From positions 62,001 to 126,000 of the forward strand of contig NZ_VIUE01000012.1 of assembly GCF_007828215.1 (NCBI RefSeq): 64,000 bases of DNA. The letters are read 5' to 3'. Shown piece by piece: positions 62,744 through 64,000 of this stretch; positions within the stretch are counted from its first letter, which is position 1; each line of letters starts with the position of its first letter. Source of the DNA: Pseudomonas sp. SJZ074 (GTDB taxonomy: Bacteria > Pseudomonadota > Gammaproteobacteria > Pseudomonadales > Pseudomonadaceae). Below the pieces are notes generated by a model. That model had not been told where the DNA came from and searched no databases. It worked only from the letters and a program-made list of their open reading frames with translations. A program made the translations under genes and the position numbers.

Positions 62744-63165
62744 GGAACGTCCTTGAAGAACAGATGATTGCCCAAGCTCAACGTGTGCGTGGCCTCCTTG
62801 GCCCAGACCGGCGGCTTCGGCATTGTGATCGCGTAGTAATGGGTGGCGCCCTGGGTAATGTCAGGGTCGGCGCCGGAGATCACCAGCTCCGCCACCCGCA
62901 GGGCCTGGGCAAACTGTTTAGGTGGAATAGGCTTCGCGCCGCTCAGGAACGAATAGTTCGGGTCATTCTTATTCCAACAACTGAACTGGTACGGCTTCAG
63001 GCAGACATCGACATAGCCGTCTCCCCACCACGACTTGCTTTTGCCATCTTTCACACGATTGCGGATCGTCCAAGCCACCGCGATCTGACCAACGAAGCCC
63101 TCGCCGCGTGCCTCGCCCCAAACCGTGCGTGCGACAATATCGCGGTCCGTCTCAGAAACCGTCAT
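62740..63165 (-). CDS. Phage-type cell wall hydrolase (endolysin, SleB-like)
   Basis: A 141-residue protein of the Hydrolase_2/SleB family. The catalytic Glu is expected in RTVWGEARGEGFVGQIAV, followed by WTIRNRVKDG, CLKPYQFSCWNKNDPNY and THYYAITMPKPPVW. Such enzymes cut peptidoglycan as endolysins in tailocin and prophage lysis cassettes. GGAG lies eight bases before the ATG. No holin is visible within the window. It overlaps Rz by four bases. Confidence 0.85.
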   Translation of the reverse strand: MTVSETDRDIVARTVWGEARGEGFVGQIAVAWTIRNRVKDGKSKSWWGDGYVDVCLKPYQFSCWNKNDPNYSFLSGAKPIPPKQFAQALRVAELVISGADPDITQGATHYYAITMPKPPVWAKEATHTLSLGNHLFFKDVP

Positions 63166-63182
63166 TACTTTTCTCCGGACAT

Positions 63183-63208
63183 AAAAAAACCGACTTAGTC
63201 GGCGTTTT
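63183..63208 (-). terminator. Terminator after the tail-fibre genes
   Basis: CCGAC-TTA-GTCGG with A-runs on the left and T-runs on the right; on the minus strand it ends in T's. It lies between the tail gene and the lysis genes. Confidence 0.7.
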
Positions 63209-63273
63209 TGAGTTTTGCTTGGGACTGCCTGCTCTTACATCAGGAAATAATCGAGCACCGTCTGGAAACCGTC

Positions 63274-63705
63274 TCATACGGGCCAGCCCTCTTCTAACAT
63301 CGCTTCAGTAAATGAACCATTGTTCAATGCAATCAGAAGTGCGGCCTCCCGGGCATAACAAGCTTGCACATAGTCACAGACACCATCCGCCAGCGCGAGG
63401 ATAGCGGCAGACGTCAACGTCACGAATGAACCATCGGACAATTTCCAATCAATTACGTAGTCAGCATTGCGACCAGCGCGCAGCGCCGCACCAAACAACT
63501 TGTTCTGCGTTGTTCGGTCGGTAGAGATGCTCATACCATTGATAAGAGTGCCTGCAACCTCATAATCGAAACGAGCGGCCGCGATCAATGCTACCCAATC
63601 GACCGGTATATCCTCCAATTCAACCCATTCTTCGGCATTGCCAGGCTGAACATTAGCAAAGCGACCTATGATCTCACCGATGTCATTTCTTTGAACGTAA
63701 GGCAT
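63274..63705 (-). CDS. DUF4376-type phage tail protein (tail-fibre assembly-like)
   Basis: A 143-residue protein. The first 40 residues (MPYVQRNDIGEIIGRFANVQ) resemble tail-fibre assembly proteins. The rest is a DUF4376 domain with RTTQNKLFGAALRAGRNADY and ALADGVCDYVQACYAREAALL. A GGAG ribosome site precedes the ATG. It follows the tail-fibre gene by nine bases and is A/T-richer than the chromosomal genes, consistent with phage origin. Confidence 0.75.
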   Translation of the reverse strand: MPYVQRNDIGEIIGRFANVQPGNAEEWVELEDIPVDWVALIAAARFDYEVAGTLINGMSISTDRTTQNKLFGAALRAGRNADYVIDWKLSDGSFVTLTSAAILALADGVCDYVQACYAREAALLIALNNGSFTEAMLEEGWPV

Positions 63706-63714
63706 TCTTTTCTC

Positions 63715-64000
63715 CTAGAGCTCTGTATATCCCAAAGTCGATACTGCGTAATAAGCAGTGCCATCACTTGATGCCATGGCCCATTGCAGAATCACCGTTG
63801 CGGCTGTATCCGTCAGGCACTCAAAGGGGAACGCAAGGTAGTCGACGTTCGCTGTATTTCCACCAATGCCTGCCTGCCAAGCAGAGATCGTCCCACTAAC
63901 AAGCGCCATTGCTACAGCACTGGAATCTGTCGGTCTCATGTAAGCGAATCCAGCAGTACCGCTCATGGCGACATGGGCCATTACCTTGGTTCTTACACCT
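63715..64000 (-). CDS. Phage tail or tail-fibre protein, C-terminal part (5' end beyond the window)
   Basis: The frame stays open to the last base, so the start lies outside. The 88-plus visible residues are Ser, Thr, Ala and Gly rich with regular aromatic residues (AYMRPTDSSAVAMALVSGT, LQWAMASSDGTAYYAVSTLGY), as in receptor-binding tips of tail fibres. No named family can be assigned. Its place just upstream of the DUF4376 gene fits a tail fibre. Confidence 0.6.
   Translation of the reverse strand, partial: GVRTKVMAHVAMSGTAGFAYMRPTDSSAVAMALVSGTISAWQAGIGGNTANVDYLAFPFECLTDTAATVILQWAMASSDGTAYYAVSTLGYTEL

Overview
The window is chromosomal DNA of a fluorescent Pseudomonas, most likely of the P. 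fluorescens species complex. This rests on three things: high GC coding sequence with Pseudomonas-type proteins throughout (FinR/Fpr, ErdR, a PA3611-like secreted protein, AmpG, an aotJQMOP-like transporter order); two abundant families of intergenic palindromic repeats typical of that group; and gene order around dgkA-erdR-DTW-PA3611-LOG-recX-recA-pncC that I recall from P. aeruginosa. About 67 protein genes, two initiator tRNA genes and many repeats and terminators can be supported. The genus is firm; the species is inference.

Layout. 1-10.6 kb: end of an FAD-dependent oxidoreductase, PLP enzyme, nhaA, a SlyB-type lipoprotein, pdxH, an OmpA-type lipoprotein with WWPF repeats, an EstB-like esterase and dinG. 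10.6-16.6 kb: envelope and small accessory proteins (CopD-like, collagen-like, OmpA/TSP3, two SEC-C proteins, LEA lipoprotein, isochorismatase-fold protein, yfcG). 16.8-30.1 kb: a lipoprotein penicillin-type acylase, then the four-gene ligase-associated DNA repair set (exonuclease, ATP-dependent ligase, Lhr-type helicase, PdeM) interrupted by a five-gene basic amino acid ABC transporter operon. 30-39 kb: dcd, a cold shock gene, DUF481, an alkyltransferase-like protein, ampG, proS, a lipoprotein and dinB. 39-43.6 kb: tandem initiator tRNA genes and an mprF-acvB operon for lysyl-phosphatidylglycerol.

43.7-47.2 kb is the most interesting part: a compact three-gene minus-strand operon with a stand-alone isocyanide (isonitrile) synthase of the PvcA/IsnA family, a HAD phosphatase overlapping it by four bases, and a second isocyanide synthase fused in frame to a PvcB-like Fe(II)/2-oxoglutarate oxygenase. 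It looks like a small natural-product pathway for an isocyanide whose structure cannot be predicted here.

47.5-62.2 kb: kup, rimO, a GNAT enzyme, an RsuA-like protein whose catalytic Asp appears replaced by Gln, DUF1456, trmO, the divergent fpr/finR pair, dgkA, erdR, DTW protein, PA3611-like protein, LOG protein, recX, recA and pncC. 62.2-64 kb: the edge of a phage-derived region, probably a tailocin or prophage, with endolysin, Rz, embedded Rz1 and tail-fibre genes.

Three SOS genes (dinG, dinB, recA) have LexA-type CTG-N10-CAG sites just upstream. DNA repair (DinG, Pol IV, ligase module, ATL, RecA/RecX) is over-represented, though spread over separate transcription units.
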